Below are positions 40,019-49,800 of a DNA stretch of 64,000 bases, one piece after another (position 1 is the stretch's first letter; the number at the start of each line of letters is the position of its first letter). The stretch is from Cyclobacterium plantarum (GTDB lineage Bacteria; Bacteroidota; Bacteroidia; Cytophagales; Cyclobacteriaceae): assembly GCF_011290685.1 (NCBI RefSeq), contig NZ_JAANYN010000001.1, positions 851,325-915,324 of the forward strand. The letters run 5' to 3'. A model generated the notes under the pieces. That model was not told where the DNA came from and searched no databases. It saw only the letters and a list, made by a program, of their open reading frames with translations. Position numbers and translations under genes: made by a program.

Positions 40019-40690
40019 ATGGATACTTACCAATTACAGATTTTAGAGAAAAAACAAGTCACGCACGATACCTATTCCTTTAAGGTTGAAAAACCCGGGG
40101 GCTACAGGTTTCAACCCGGCCAGGCTACCGAGCTGAGTTTGCTCAAGGAAGGTTGGGAGGAAGAAAAGCGTCCTTTTACCTTTACCAGTTTGCCTTCAGA
40201 TGATTTTTTGGAATTTACCATTAAAACTTATGATGAGCATGAGGGGGTTACCAAAAGGCTGGGAGATGCCCTGCCAGGCGATAAGGTAGAAATAGGAGAT
40301 GCCTGGGGAGCTATTGAATACAAGGGAGAAGGGGTATTCATTGCCGGTGGAGCAGGAATCACGCCTTTTATAGCTATTTTCAGGGATTTAAGACAAAAGA
40401 ATAAGATTGGTAACAATGAGCTGATTTTTGCCAACAAAACCAATGATGATATTATTTTATTTGAGGAACTGAAGACAATCCTGGGACATAAGTTTCATAA
40501 TATCATTGAAAAACAGGCAGATACTGCCTATGATCGGGGAAGGATAGACAAGGCCTACCTGAAAGGCAAAATAAATGATTTTAAAAACCAGCACTTCTAC
40601 ATCTGTGGTCCTGAGGGGTTTATGAAAGCAGTAGATAAAGCGCTAAAAGATTTAGGAGCCAATCCTGAAGCACTGGTTTTTGAGCAATAA
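40019..40690 (+). CDS. FAD/NAD(P)-binding oxidoreductase (ferredoxin reductase-like)
   Basis: A 223-residue flavoprotein of the ferredoxin-NADP reductase superfamily. RPFTFTS (about 52-58) binds FAD, GGAGITPF (near 109-116) is the NAD(P) site and YICGPEGFM (near 198-206) closes the nucleotide pocket. It lacks an iron-sulphur domain, so it must pass electrons to a separate partner that is not in the neighbourhood. It ends at a bidirectional terminator. Confidence 0.9.
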   Translation: MDTYQLQILEKKQVTHDTYSFKVEKPGGYRFQPGQATELSLLKEGWEEEKRPFTFTSLPSDDFLEFTIKTYDEHEGVTKRLGDALPGDKVEIGDAWGAIEYKGEGVFIAGGAGITPFIAIFRDLRQKNKIGNNELIFANKTNDDIILFEELKTILGHKFHNIIEKQADTAYDRGRIDKAYLKGKINDFKNQHFYICGPEGFMKAVDKALKDLGANPEALVFEQ

Positions 40691-40693
40691 AAG

Positions 40694-40731
40694 AAAAAAG
40701 GGGATTTTCGATTGCGAAAATCCCCTTTTTT
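40694..40731. terminator. Bidirectional terminator
   Basis: AAAAAAGGGGATTTTCG pairs with CGAAAATCCCCTTTTTT around a 4-nt ATTG loop, a 17-bp near-perfect stem with a T-run on each strand. It separates the convergent reductase and DUF302 genes. Confidence 0.95.
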
Positions 40732-40735
40732 TATT

Positions 40736-41128
40736 TTATGAAACTGCTGCTACTGCCCGATGCAGCTTTTCTTTTACTTCTTTGGCCAGTGGCTTGATGG
40801 CCTCATTACCAAGTGGTACCATGGCTGTTTCGGGATCAATGGCCGAAACTTCAAATTTTCCGTCCGGTAATTCCCTGATGCTAACATTGCATGGGAGCAT
40901 GGCCGTCATGTGAGGATCAATGCTGAGTACCTTGTCAGCAAAAACAGGATTACAGGCTCCGAGAATCAGCATGGGCTTATAATCCTTATCCAGCTTCTTC
41001 TTCATTACGGATTGGATATCTATTTCCGTCAATACCCCAAAGCCCTCTGCTTTAAGGGCAGCCGTCACTTTTTCTTTGACACTTTCCATTGAAGAGGCTT
41101 CTAATATTTTATCCATGTGGTAGTTCAT
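40736..41128 (-). CDS. DUF302 family protein
   Basis: A 130-residue soluble protein. The DUF302 core is visible as VKEKVTAALKAEGFGVLTEIDIQ, LGACNPVFADKVLSIDPHMTAMLPCNVSIREL and EVSAIDPETAM. Members have been linked to small-molecule or metal handling, without a clear reaction. It is followed upstream by a repeat cluster. Confidence 0.92.
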   Translation of the reverse strand: MNYHMDKILEASSMESVKEKVTAALKAEGFGVLTEIDIQSVMKKKLDKDYKPMLILGACNPVFADKVLSIDPHMTAMLPCNVSIRELPDGKFEVSAIDPETAMVPLGNEAIKPLAKEVKEKLHRAVAAVS

Positions 41129-41241
41129 AGTATATGTATTTTGATGTTAAAACCTCAAGATAGTGAATCGAGAGTAAAAGAACGGTGACCATGGTCACAT
41201 TGCCGGTCGGTTAAAAGTTAGACTCGTGCTGTTCGCCATCC

Positions 41242-41694
41242 GTGCTGTTCGCCATTTGCAATGTCGAACCCAGATAACGCAGGATTTGCAATCCTGCTGT
41301 TGTGTCCGTCAATATTTGCCTTCACGTAAAGCAAATTCGAGGCCGTTTTGGGGATTACAAATCCCCTATTATCTGTACCACAGGATTAAAAATCCCGAGG
41401 AGCGGCTGTTTGGCAATAAAGTGAGCTCAACAATTAAACGATTAACCAAATAACCCTTAACCCTTAATCGCGCTGTTCGCCATTTGCAATGTCGAACCCA
41501 GATAATGCAGGATTTGCAATCCTGCTGTTGTGCCCGTCAATATTTGCCTTCACGTAAAGCAAATTCGAGGCCGTTATGGGGATTGCAAATCCCCTATTAT
41601 CTGCTCCTCGGAATTGCAAATTCCAAGGAGCGGCTGTTTCGCTATGAAGCAAGCGCAACAATTAAACAATTAACCAAATAACCCTTAACCCTTA
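41242..41694. repeat. Two tandem copies of a 225-bp REP-like unit
   Basis: Copy 1 (41242-41469) and copy 2 (41470-41694) are nearly identical direct repeats; a 15-bp fragment of the start also precedes copy 1 at 41226. Each unit carries palindromes with the same TTGCAAAT-like core and different arms, such as GCAGGATT/AATCCTGC, GGGGATT/AAATCCCC and (copy 2 only) GGAATT/AAATTCC; copy 1 has AGGATT/AATCC instead. Each ends in ACCAAATAACCCTTAACCCTT. They resemble the palindromes mobilised by REP-associated transposases. Confidence 0.85.
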
Positions 41695-41722
41695 GCCACC
41701 AGCCCTTGTTGCTTGTTCCGGT

Positions 41723-42367
41723 TTAACTGATCATCAACATTATGGCTATAAAATGAAAGACCGTTCCCGCCAATACGAACAAGTGCCAGATGGCATGGGC
41801 ATAGCGCATTTTTTTGTTGGCATAAAAAATAACCCCGGTGGTATAGGCCAGGCCCCCGGCAGCCATCAGGATGATGATGTCCTGGGTAAGATTGGCCATC
41901 AGGGGCCGGATAAAGAACAAAAGCATCCAGCCCATGCTGAGGTACAGGACCAGGGACAGTTTGGAAAAGCGGTGGGTAAAGTAAATTTTGAAAACCAGGC
42001 CGATCAAGGTTAAACCCCAGATGATACCAAAATACACCCATCCACTGGTCCCACCTAAACCAATTAGCAAGAAGGGTGAATAAGTACCCGCAATCAAAAA
42101 ATAAATGCTGATATGGTCAAAAGTGCGGAGCAGGGGCTTGATGGTTTCCGACGATATGGCATGATAAAGGGTAGAAAAGGTATACATGAGTAATATGGTG
42201 CCTCCAAAAATGCTGCAGCTCAGCACGTGGATGAGCGTTCCATTCATCACCGAAAAAACAACCAGCAGCGCTATGGCGACAATGCTAAACAATATCCCGA
42301 TCAGGTGGGTAATGCTATTGGCAAATTCTTCCTTTAAGCTTTGTTTTCTTTCACCGGATCCATCCAT
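41723..42367 (-). CDS. Hemolysin III/PAQR family membrane protein
   Basis: A 214-residue seven-helix protein of the HlyIII/YqfA family. It has SITHLIGILFSIVAIALL at the N-terminus, the TFSTLYHAISSE His motif, FDHISIYFLIAGTYSPFLL and the C-terminal HAIWHLFVLAGTVFHF. These conserved Asp and His residues are the metal or hydrolase residues of the superfamily. Related to membrane-lipid homeostasis, and the hemolysin name is historical. The ATG at 42367 is preceded by a spacer. Confidence 0.93.
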   Translation of the reverse strand: MDGSGERKQSLKEEFANSITHLIGILFSIVAIALLVVFSVMNGTLIHVLSCSIFGGTILLMYTFSTLYHAISSETIKPLLRTFDHISIYFLIAGTYSPFLLIGLGGTSGWVYFGIIWGLTLIGLVFKIYFTHRFSKLSLVLYLSMGWMLLFFIRPLMANLTQDIIILMAAGGLAYTTGVIFYANKKMRYAHAIWHLFVLAGTVFHFIAIMLMIS

Positions 42368-42837
42368 TTTCAGTAAGTTGATTAAAAAAAACTAAATATT
42401 TGAGGAAATTGAACTACCAATTTCCAGGATTTGGAAGAAAAACAGCTGTCTGTCCCTGCTTGCGGATCAGCTTTCAGGAGAGCCATCACTTAAGAATGCT
42501 GCTGAAAAAAGCCAACACATGCAGGGTACTTCAGAAGTTTTCCACAGACAAAGGTAAATGTTTTCATTCATTCTTTTCGGGAATGAGCGGTAAGGAGAAA
42601 AAAAGAAAAAGACCCCAGAGGATGCTGAGGCCTTTTAGTAAAAATGTTGTAAGGAGTAATAAAAAAATTGTCGCTGTATTACTGCCTCAAAAGTATGCCT
42701 TTATTATTTTTTGGGGCGGAATTTTTCATTAAGGATTCTTTATTTAATCCGGGCAATATTAATAATTCAGTAACATCCCAGGAAAGCGACTTTTATTGGC
42801 CCGGTATACGTTAATTTTTGTACTTTTACGGGAAATT
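42368..42837. other. Intergenic region before rimO
   Basis: 470 bp. A 110-codon frame at 42400-42732 has a Lys/Arg/Cys-rich peptide with no family character, and I do not annotate it. A TAATTTTTG just before rimO (about 42811) is close to the Bacteroidota -7 box. No strong hairpin or repeat is visible. Confidence 0.45.
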
Positions 42838-44148
42838 ATGAAAGCAAGAACCATAAAAAAAGATAAAGTCAATATCATTACCATGGGTTGTTCCAAAAAC
42901 CTCGTGGACTCAGAGGTATTGCTCAGCCAGCTGAAGGGGAATGGTATTGAAGCCAGACACGAATCCACTGCTGCCGATAACAATATTGTCATCATCAATA
43001 CCTGTGGATTTATTGACAATGCCAAGCAGGAATCGATCAACACCATATTGGAATATGCGGCTGCCAAGGACAAGGGTCTTGTAGACAAGGTCTATGTGAC
43101 AGGATGTCTTTCTCAGCGGTATAAGGATGATTTGGAGGTAGAAATTCCCCAGGTAGATGCCTTTTTTGGTACCCGGGATTTGCCGGCCCTGTTGAAGAAA
43201 TTTAAAGCCGATTACAAGCATGAACTGGTAGGGGAGAGGTTGTTGAGCCATGCAGCGCACTATGCGTATATGAAGATTTCTGAAGGTTGTGACCGGCCTT
43301 GCTCATTTTGTGCCATTCCGCTGATGCGTGGGGGCCATGTCTCCCGGCCTATTGAGGAATTGGTGCAGGAAGCCAGGCACAAGGCGGCTCAGGGCACCAG
43401 GGAGCTGCTGCTGATCGCGCAAGATTCTACCTATTATGGATTGGATCTGTACAAAAAAAGGCGTTTGGCGGATCTCTTAAAGGCACTTTCCGATGTGGAG
43501 GGGATTGAGTGGATCCGCCTGCATTATGCCTATCCAACCGGCTTTCCCATGGATGTTCTGGATGTGATGGCCGAGCGTGAAAATATCTGCAATTACCTGG
43601 ATATCCCCTTGCAACATGGATCCAGCTCGGTATTGAAAACCATGCGCAGGGGTACCAGCAGGGAAAAGCAGGAGGAATTGATCCAAAGCATCCGGGCAAA
43701 AATTCCCGATATTGCAATCAGGACTACATTGATCGCCGGGCATCCCGGAGAAGGGGAGGAGGAGTTTGAAGAAATGGTGGACTTTGTGGAGCGCATGCGT
43801 TTTGAGCGTCTGGGAGTTTTTACCTATTCCCATGAAGAAGATACCCACGCCCATTCGCTGGAAGACCATGTGCCGGCCAAAGTGAAACAGGAAAGGGCCA
43901 ACCGGATCATGGAGGTACAGGAACAAATATCATTTGAATTGAATCAGGAGAAAGTTGGTAAAACTTTCAAAGTATTGATTGATAAAAAAGAAAGCGGTCA
44001 TTTTGTGGGGAGGACGGCCTACGATTCGGTGGATGTAGACAATGAGGTATTGATTGATGCCGGCAAGTTTTACTGCAGGATCGGGGATTTTGTTTCGGTG
44101 AAAATAACCGGAGCGGCTGAATTTGACCTGTATGGAGAAGTAGTCTGA
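42838..44148 (+). CDS. rimO: Ribosomal protein S12 methylthiotransferase
   Basis: A 436-residue radical-SAM enzyme that adds a methylthio group to Asp88-type of ribosomal protein S12. The N-terminal MTTase domain (IITMGCSKNLVDSEVL, NTCGFID, VTGCLSQRY) supplies the second cluster; the radical-SAM CxxxCxxC is C151-C155-C158 (GCDRPCSFCAIP); a TRAM domain ends the protein. The ATG at 42838 is chosen because MKARTIKKDKVNIITMG matches the family start; an upstream in-frame start at 42796 is unlikely. Confidence 0.97.
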   Translation: MKARTIKKDKVNIITMGCSKNLVDSEVLLSQLKGNGIEARHESTAADNNIVIINTCGFIDNAKQESINTILEYAAAKDKGLVDKVYVTGCLSQRYKDDLEVEIPQVDAFFGTRDLPALLKKFKADYKHELVGERLLSHAAHYAYMKISEGCDRPCSFCAIPLMRGGHVSRPIEELVQEARHKAAQGTRELLLIAQDSTYYGLDLYKKRRLADLLKALSDVEGIEWIRLHYAYPTGFPMDVLDVMAERENICNYLDIPLQHGSSSVLKTMRRGTSREKQEELIQSIRAKIPDIAIRTTLIAGHPGEGEEEFEEMVDFVERMRFERLGVFTYSHEEDTHAHSLEDHVPAKVKQERANRIMEVQEQISFELNQEKVGKTFKVLIDKKESGHFVGRTAYDSVDVDNEVLIDAGKFYCRIGDFVSVKITGAAEFDLYGEVV

Positions 44149-44197
44149 CACTTTTCCCGACACATTAATTTTTATTGACCATAAGCGAAATTACCCC

Positions 44198-45361
44198 ATG
44201 CAGTTACAGGAAGTGAGCACCAAAGCCCAGAGAGAAGAATTTATTCAAATGGCCGTCAGGTTGTACCGCAATGAAGAAAACTGGATCAGGCCCCTGGACA
44301 AGGATATAGAGGATTTGTTTCATCCGGAGACCAATAAATTGTTCAAGACGGGAGGGAAAGCGATCCGCTGGTTGCTGCTGGATGATCAGGGGAATACCAT
44401 CGGCAGGAATGCGGCATTTATCAATCCCAAATGGAAGGAAAAACAGCCTACCGGAGGAATGGGTTTTTTTGAGTGCATCAATGACCCCCAGGCTGCTTTT
44501 CTTTTGTTTGATGCTGCCAGGGACTGGTTGCAGGAGCAGGGGATGGAGGCCATGGATGGTCCGGTAAACTTCGGGGAAAGGGACAAATGGTGGGGCTTAT
44601 TAGTGGAAGGTTATTCCCCGCCCAATTACAATATGTATTGGAATTTCCCCTATTACAGGGCGCTTTTTGAAGCTTATGGGTTTCAGGTGTACTTTCGCCA
44701 ATTTACCTATATGAGGGCGGTCAGGGGGGTGACCCTGGATCCCAAAATGGAAGAGCGGGCCAAAAATATCCTCTTAGACAAGGATTTTCAATTCCGGTAC
44801 CTGAAAGGCAGGGAGTTGTGGGAGAAGTTCCCGGAATATTTCATGAAGGTCTACAATAAGGCCTGGGCCAGGCACATGGGCAAAACCATTTCTGAGAGGG
44901 AGGCCCGCCTGATGCTGACCAAAATGAAGCCTGTGATCGACCCTTACCTGGTGTATTTTGGCTTTTACAAGGGAGAGCCGGTCTCTTTTTTCATCAATAT
45001 ACCGGAGATCAATCAGTTGTTCAAGTACGTGAATGGCAAGCTGGACCTGATGGGTAAGTTAAAATTTATATGGAACAAGACCTTCAATCCACCCAATAAA
45101 ATGTTGGGTCTGGTATTTGGGGTCGTGCCAGAATTTCAGGGAAAAGGGGTGGAAAGTGCCATGATAACGGAGTACCGGGACAACATTGCCGAAAAGAAGC
45201 TCTCCTACAAAACCATTGAAATGAACTGGATTGGAGACTTTAATCCCAAGATGATGCGGGTTTGTGAGCAGCTGAATGCTTCAATCTACAAGACCCACCA
45301 TACCTATCGTTACCTGTTTGACCGGGAGAAACCTTTTGAAAGGCATCCTGTTTTTAAATAA
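44198..45361 (+). CDS. GNAT-like conserved protein, 387 aa
   Basis: A soluble protein with an internal acetyltransferase-like half. LGLVFGVVPEFQGKGVESAMI around 305-325 resembles the GNAT acetyl-CoA loop (Q/RxxGxG/A). The N-terminal part (WIRPLDKDIEDLFHPETNKLF) is typical of a widespread family of uncharacterised GNAT proteins. The substrate is unknown. It lies 49 bp after rimO on the same strand. Confidence 0.75.
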   Translation: MQLQEVSTKAQREEFIQMAVRLYRNEENWIRPLDKDIEDLFHPETNKLFKTGGKAIRWLLLDDQGNTIGRNAAFINPKWKEKQPTGGMGFFECINDPQAAFLLFDAARDWLQEQGMEAMDGPVNFGERDKWWGLLVEGYSPPNYNMYWNFPYYRALFEAYGFQVYFRQFTYMRAVRGVTLDPKMEERAKNILLDKDFQFRYLKGRELWEKFPEYFMKVYNKAWARHMGKTISEREARLMLTKMKPVIDPYLVYFGFYKGEPVSFFINIPEINQLFKYVNGKLDLMGKLKFIWNKTFNPPNKMLGLVFGVVPEFQGKGVESAMITEYRDNIAEKKLSYKTIEMNWIGDFNPKMMRVCEQLNASIYKTHHTYRYLFDREKPFERHPVFK

Positions 45362-46818
45362 AGAAATCAGGATGGCGGTGGGTTTTTTGCAATAAAGAGG
45401 TGTTCGTTGTATCAGGATTATGCCTCGAAATCAACTATTATTCCTTTAATTATCTGTTCTTTTGCCTTGATGCAAAAGAACCAAAAAATCAAGACAAAAA
45501 AATCCTTCCCCCCGCAATCCTCCCGCACCCTCCCGAAAAAAATCGGGACAGGCCACTGACTACCGTCAGGACAGGCTCGGTTTTTTGTCGGGCCTGCGCA
45601 CTTTGCGTATATAAATATGAATCTTCGATTTCTATTAATTTTTTCGGTGGTTTTCCTCTATAAAATCGGAATTTAATATGTCATCGGTAGACTTAACATT
45701 TTATAAAATGCAGAAATCGGGGTGACGATTCGGTTTATTATTATGTTGATTTTCAGGTATTTAACAAACACGGCATCGGTAATAGGCAAATCCCTCCGCC
45801 GCGGCGGAGGGCATAGCTTGTCCCGACCAGAGTCGGGAGGGGATTTTTTCGGTAACATCTTAAATATCAATACGTTAATTATTGCTTAATTTGAAATCTT
45901 TACCTTTTAAAAAGCGCAGCAATCGGGATGACGATGTGGGTTATTATCATGTCGATTTTCAACGACTTAACAAACACGTCATCGGTAGACCTAACATTTT
46001 AAAAAAAGCAGAAATCGGGATCAGGATGTATTTTTTTAACTCATTAAATTTTTATCATTTGAATACTTTTCTAAATAGCCCTTACAGGTACGCTCCGGTT
46101 CAGATCGCTTCGCTGCACTCGCGATGACGTAGAAAACGTCATCGGTAGGCTTTAAGGGGGCTTTTTACAGCGGAAACTGTGGGAATCCTGAGTAAAACGA
46201 GATTGCCAAACCATAGCTACCGAAAAAAGGTTCGCAGTGATGATGTAGCCGGTTTTAAAATCGTTCTTGAATCAAACATTGTTAATGTAAAACATAAAAA
46301 ACAATTGTCATGGTTGATATAATGTATGCCCGGTTAAAATACTAAATTGGCAGTTTTTAATGGCTGGTTGAATCGCTTTTCTTTGGGACTTCTTCTAGGA
46401 GCCTCAAAGAAAAAATCCTCAAGGCGGAATAATTCAATTGAATTAGGCACTTTTCCAGTAATAAAAACCAAACTATATTGGCAGGAAAGACCTTTTTAAT
46501 GGGAAAAGAATATAAGCCTCTCTCCCTAATTGATTTTCAAAAAAGTTTCGAGAAAAACATTTCTGTTATTCGGTAATGGCAACTATGAATATTTAATCAA
46601 TTGCCTGCTGCTTTAGCTGTAGGCAATATGGGCTCTGTCAGCATCATTGGCTTTAGCCAAATATAGATGGCTCAAATCCGGATTTCACTATAAACTCCTC
46701 ATACCTGGTATGTTTTTCCCTTATGGCGCTCAGTATCTTGCTGAACTAAATATCTTTTAGTTTATTTTGAGTTATTAGCTAAAACCTAATTCAATGATAT
46801 TTTTTTTACCTTTTAAAC
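45362..46818. repeat. Gene-free repeat region
   Basis: 1457 bp with no credible gene. It holds diverged copies of a unit of about 100 bp: one at 45681-45781, a second ending at about 45985, and a third start at 45979-46021, all recognised by TCATCGGTAGAC and GCAGAAATCGGG. A fragment with ATCGGTAGG lies near 46139. Between copies is a perfect 20-bp palindrome (CCCTCCGCC/GGCGGAGGG, 45792-45811) followed by TCCCGAC/GTCGGGA. A TTGATGCAAAAGAACC segment at 45467 is of the type repeated in related genomes. Right of 46200 I see only low-complexity A/T sequence. Confidence 0.75.
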
Positions 46819-49800
46819 TTATTTTTTGATGAATTTTTGCCTTTCCTGATAATTGACGTTGTCCAGGTGGAGGATGTACGAACCGTTTTTTAATTGGGAC
46901 AGATCCATTTCATAGGAGCGGACCTTCTCCGGCACCTGAAAGGCATCGAAAAGAAACCCGTCCATTCCCACTACCTGTATGTGACTGACACCGCTAAGCC
47001 CTGGGGCCAGGCGTAAACGGCTCCTACCTGTAGTCGGGTTGGGGAAAAGGATCATTTTATGTGGCACCACAAAGCTTACCCTGTTGGTAGGGTGGTTCCG
47101 GCTATCCAGCAGGGCCCTAACCTCATACCTTCCGGGAGGAAGGGTGGTCAGCCTGGCCTGCCATTCCAGGTCGTTTTTCTTCTCCCATACCAGGTTCATT
47201 CTTTCCAGCCGGGTGTCGCCGGACAAGCCTATGAGCTGAGATTTGCCAATGGGACTGTTGGTGCTTACGGTAAGCAGTGTCTCTTCTTCCAACTGCCTGA
47301 CCCTAAGGTTTGCCTGCAGGGAATTGTTTTTATCGGAATGGGCCAATTCGATCAGGAGCGGCTTGGAGGATAAAGGGAGCATGAGCTTGCCTTGCTCGTA
47401 AGTTACTTCAGCCGGCTCGCCGTTGGGGTCGAGCCCAGAGAGGTGCCAGGCCTGGGCAGCAACATTTTCACTTGGAAGGGAAAAGGTCACCGCCAGGGAA
47501 TCATCCCCGCTGACGGGCCGCCAGGCGAGCAGGTGGGACAAGGCTCCCTCCTTGTCTCTTAACTGATAAATATGGGCCTGATCATCTTCCCGGATCACAT
47601 CATCGAAATACAGATCAGCCATCCTGTTTTGCATGGCTTCTGCGGCAATGAAGGACCTTTTTTCCTTGAAATTATAATAAATCGACTCCGTGAGTCCCGA
47701 TCTTTCGTAATTGACCGGGCTATTTCCGGGCAGGGTGTCCACATTGGCATAGAAAAACCAATGGGCCCGGTCCACGCCCATTCTGCTCAGCCAAAACAGG
47801 CCCCGTAGCGCATAAACTGCCTGGGAGAGGGGGCTGACGGCTTCGGTATTGACAGCGGATTCGTTGGCGCTGGAGGCATCCCAGCCCCATTCGGTTACGT
47901 GCACCTCTTTTCCGGGCATGTTTTTGTCTCTGAACCGCAAACCTGCAAAAAGGGCCCTCATTTCAGAAGCCGGATGTTCGGGATGAACGGCCAGCCGAAC
48001 ATCCGCTTCATTTCGGAAATAACTGTACAGGTGTAAATTGATACCATCCAGGTGGGCTGCGGCTTTTTCGGAAAGTTTGGTGCCCATGTAATGTTTGATG
48101 CTGCCTGTGTTGCTGCTCTCCGGCTGGTAGGCCTGTAAAGCGGCAGGAAGCACCTTCAGTTCAGGATCTCCGGTTTTCAGGCCTTTGGCCATCCCTTCCA
48201 ATATCAGGCGGTAAGTGGAATCACTGTAAGACCAGGGTTCATTTCCCACTTCTACCGTTCGGATGAGGTTTTCATGATTTGGGCCAAAAGTGGTTGCAAA
48301 AGCATATCCCAGGTCATGCCCGGAGGTATAAGGCTGGTCCCAGTCCGATTCTTTAAACCGATCAAAGGTGTAAGTGGCATCGACGGTAAACCCTTTGTTT
48401 TTCCAATCGGAATATTCCTGAATCCATTGGGTCCAGGGGAGCCGCACATCCGGGTTTTCCCCGCCGTAGCCCGGTATGTGATCCGGGTCGCTGGTATCCC
48501 AGTGGATGTTGTGGTAATTTCTGGCCTGACTGGCAGTGCGGATGAATTTTTGGGCTCCCTCATTGAGTCCCTGCAGATTGGGTACTTTCTTTGTGCCCCA
48601 GGCCCAGACCGTATTGAGTCCGAAGAGTTCACCAAAACTATTGCTTTGGGGTTTTGGAGATGGTGGAGGTCCGAAACTACCGTATTCATCCAAAATGCTG
48701 ATTTCCTGTATACTTGCTTTTTTGTAGTTCTCGTCTGCCAGTTGTTGCTCCATGCGGATATACCTGGCAAGGATTGGTTCTTCAGGTTGTACATTGAGCA
48801 TTTCCAGCTTTGAGGGATCCAATGTTGCGATAAGGTGGAGGTCTTCCAGGGATTTTCCCGCTTTCAAGAGGGTTTTCAGGGCAGTACCGTTTCCATTCCA
48901 CTGCCTGGTCCTGATCCAGGATACTGATTTTTCCTCACCCAGGTCCAGGGTGATGTATTCCGAAAGCGGAGCCGCATAAGCTGCGATTTCCTGAATGCTG
49001 AAGGCTGCTCCGGAAGAAAGCTTTACTGCTACGGCATCTTTCAGGTCAATGGGAAACCGGAGGTGGCCCTGATCATAGACCTCATAGGTATGCCGGACGG
49101 TTTCTCCCTCCTGTGAGCGTACCTCGATAAGTACCGGCAGGGAAAATCCGGCAGCCAATCGCAATCCCAGCCGGTAAATGGGTGTGGATGCCAGGTCCAG
49201 TCTAAACCATGCTTCTCCTGCTATGGGTTCGATCAATGGACTGCTGTTGCCCAAAAGCCCATCAGTGGCTTTTGCCATGGGGGCTTCATTGCTCGCATAG
49301 CCGCTGCTACCGAGAAAAATATTTTGTTCCGGATTGCGCACATAGGCGTCGGGAAGGGGATTGGTTGAGATCCAGGCGGTGGAAGGATTCCCGTCCAGGA
49401 CGCTTAGGGGGCTGTTGTTGTTCAGGTTTACACTTGAACTGGCAGTTACGGAAGCCCGGTCGGAAAGGGGTAAATACAAGCCGGCATCCGGATCCCAGGG
49501 GGATGGGGGATCAACTTCCGGAACAGGCTCACCAAATACTTCCAGTTCAAAAATGGCGGCCTTGTTGTAATCCCTGCCGACCAGTCTGTGGGCTATGCGC
49601 AGGTACCTGGCCACTATAGGGCTGTCAAAAGAGGTGAGGACTGCAGCGGGATCATTGGTCTCCAGGTTGGCGACCACTTCCAAACTGTCTGCAGCTGTTC
49701 CCAAAAGCAGCTGTGTGGCCTGGCTGCTGTTATGACCTGACCAATGTTTGCTTTTTACCTGACTGATCAATTGGGGGCTTCCCAGGTCTATGGTGATGTA

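Noticed and set aside
41226-41694. CRISPR array
   Set aside because: Only two long units of about 225 bp, no short regularly spaced repeats with unique spacers and no cas genes.
42400-42732. 110-codon open frame before rimO
   Set aside because: Peptide is Lys/Arg/Cys-rich without family features and ends in a low-complexity stretch; no promoter-like sequence precedes it.
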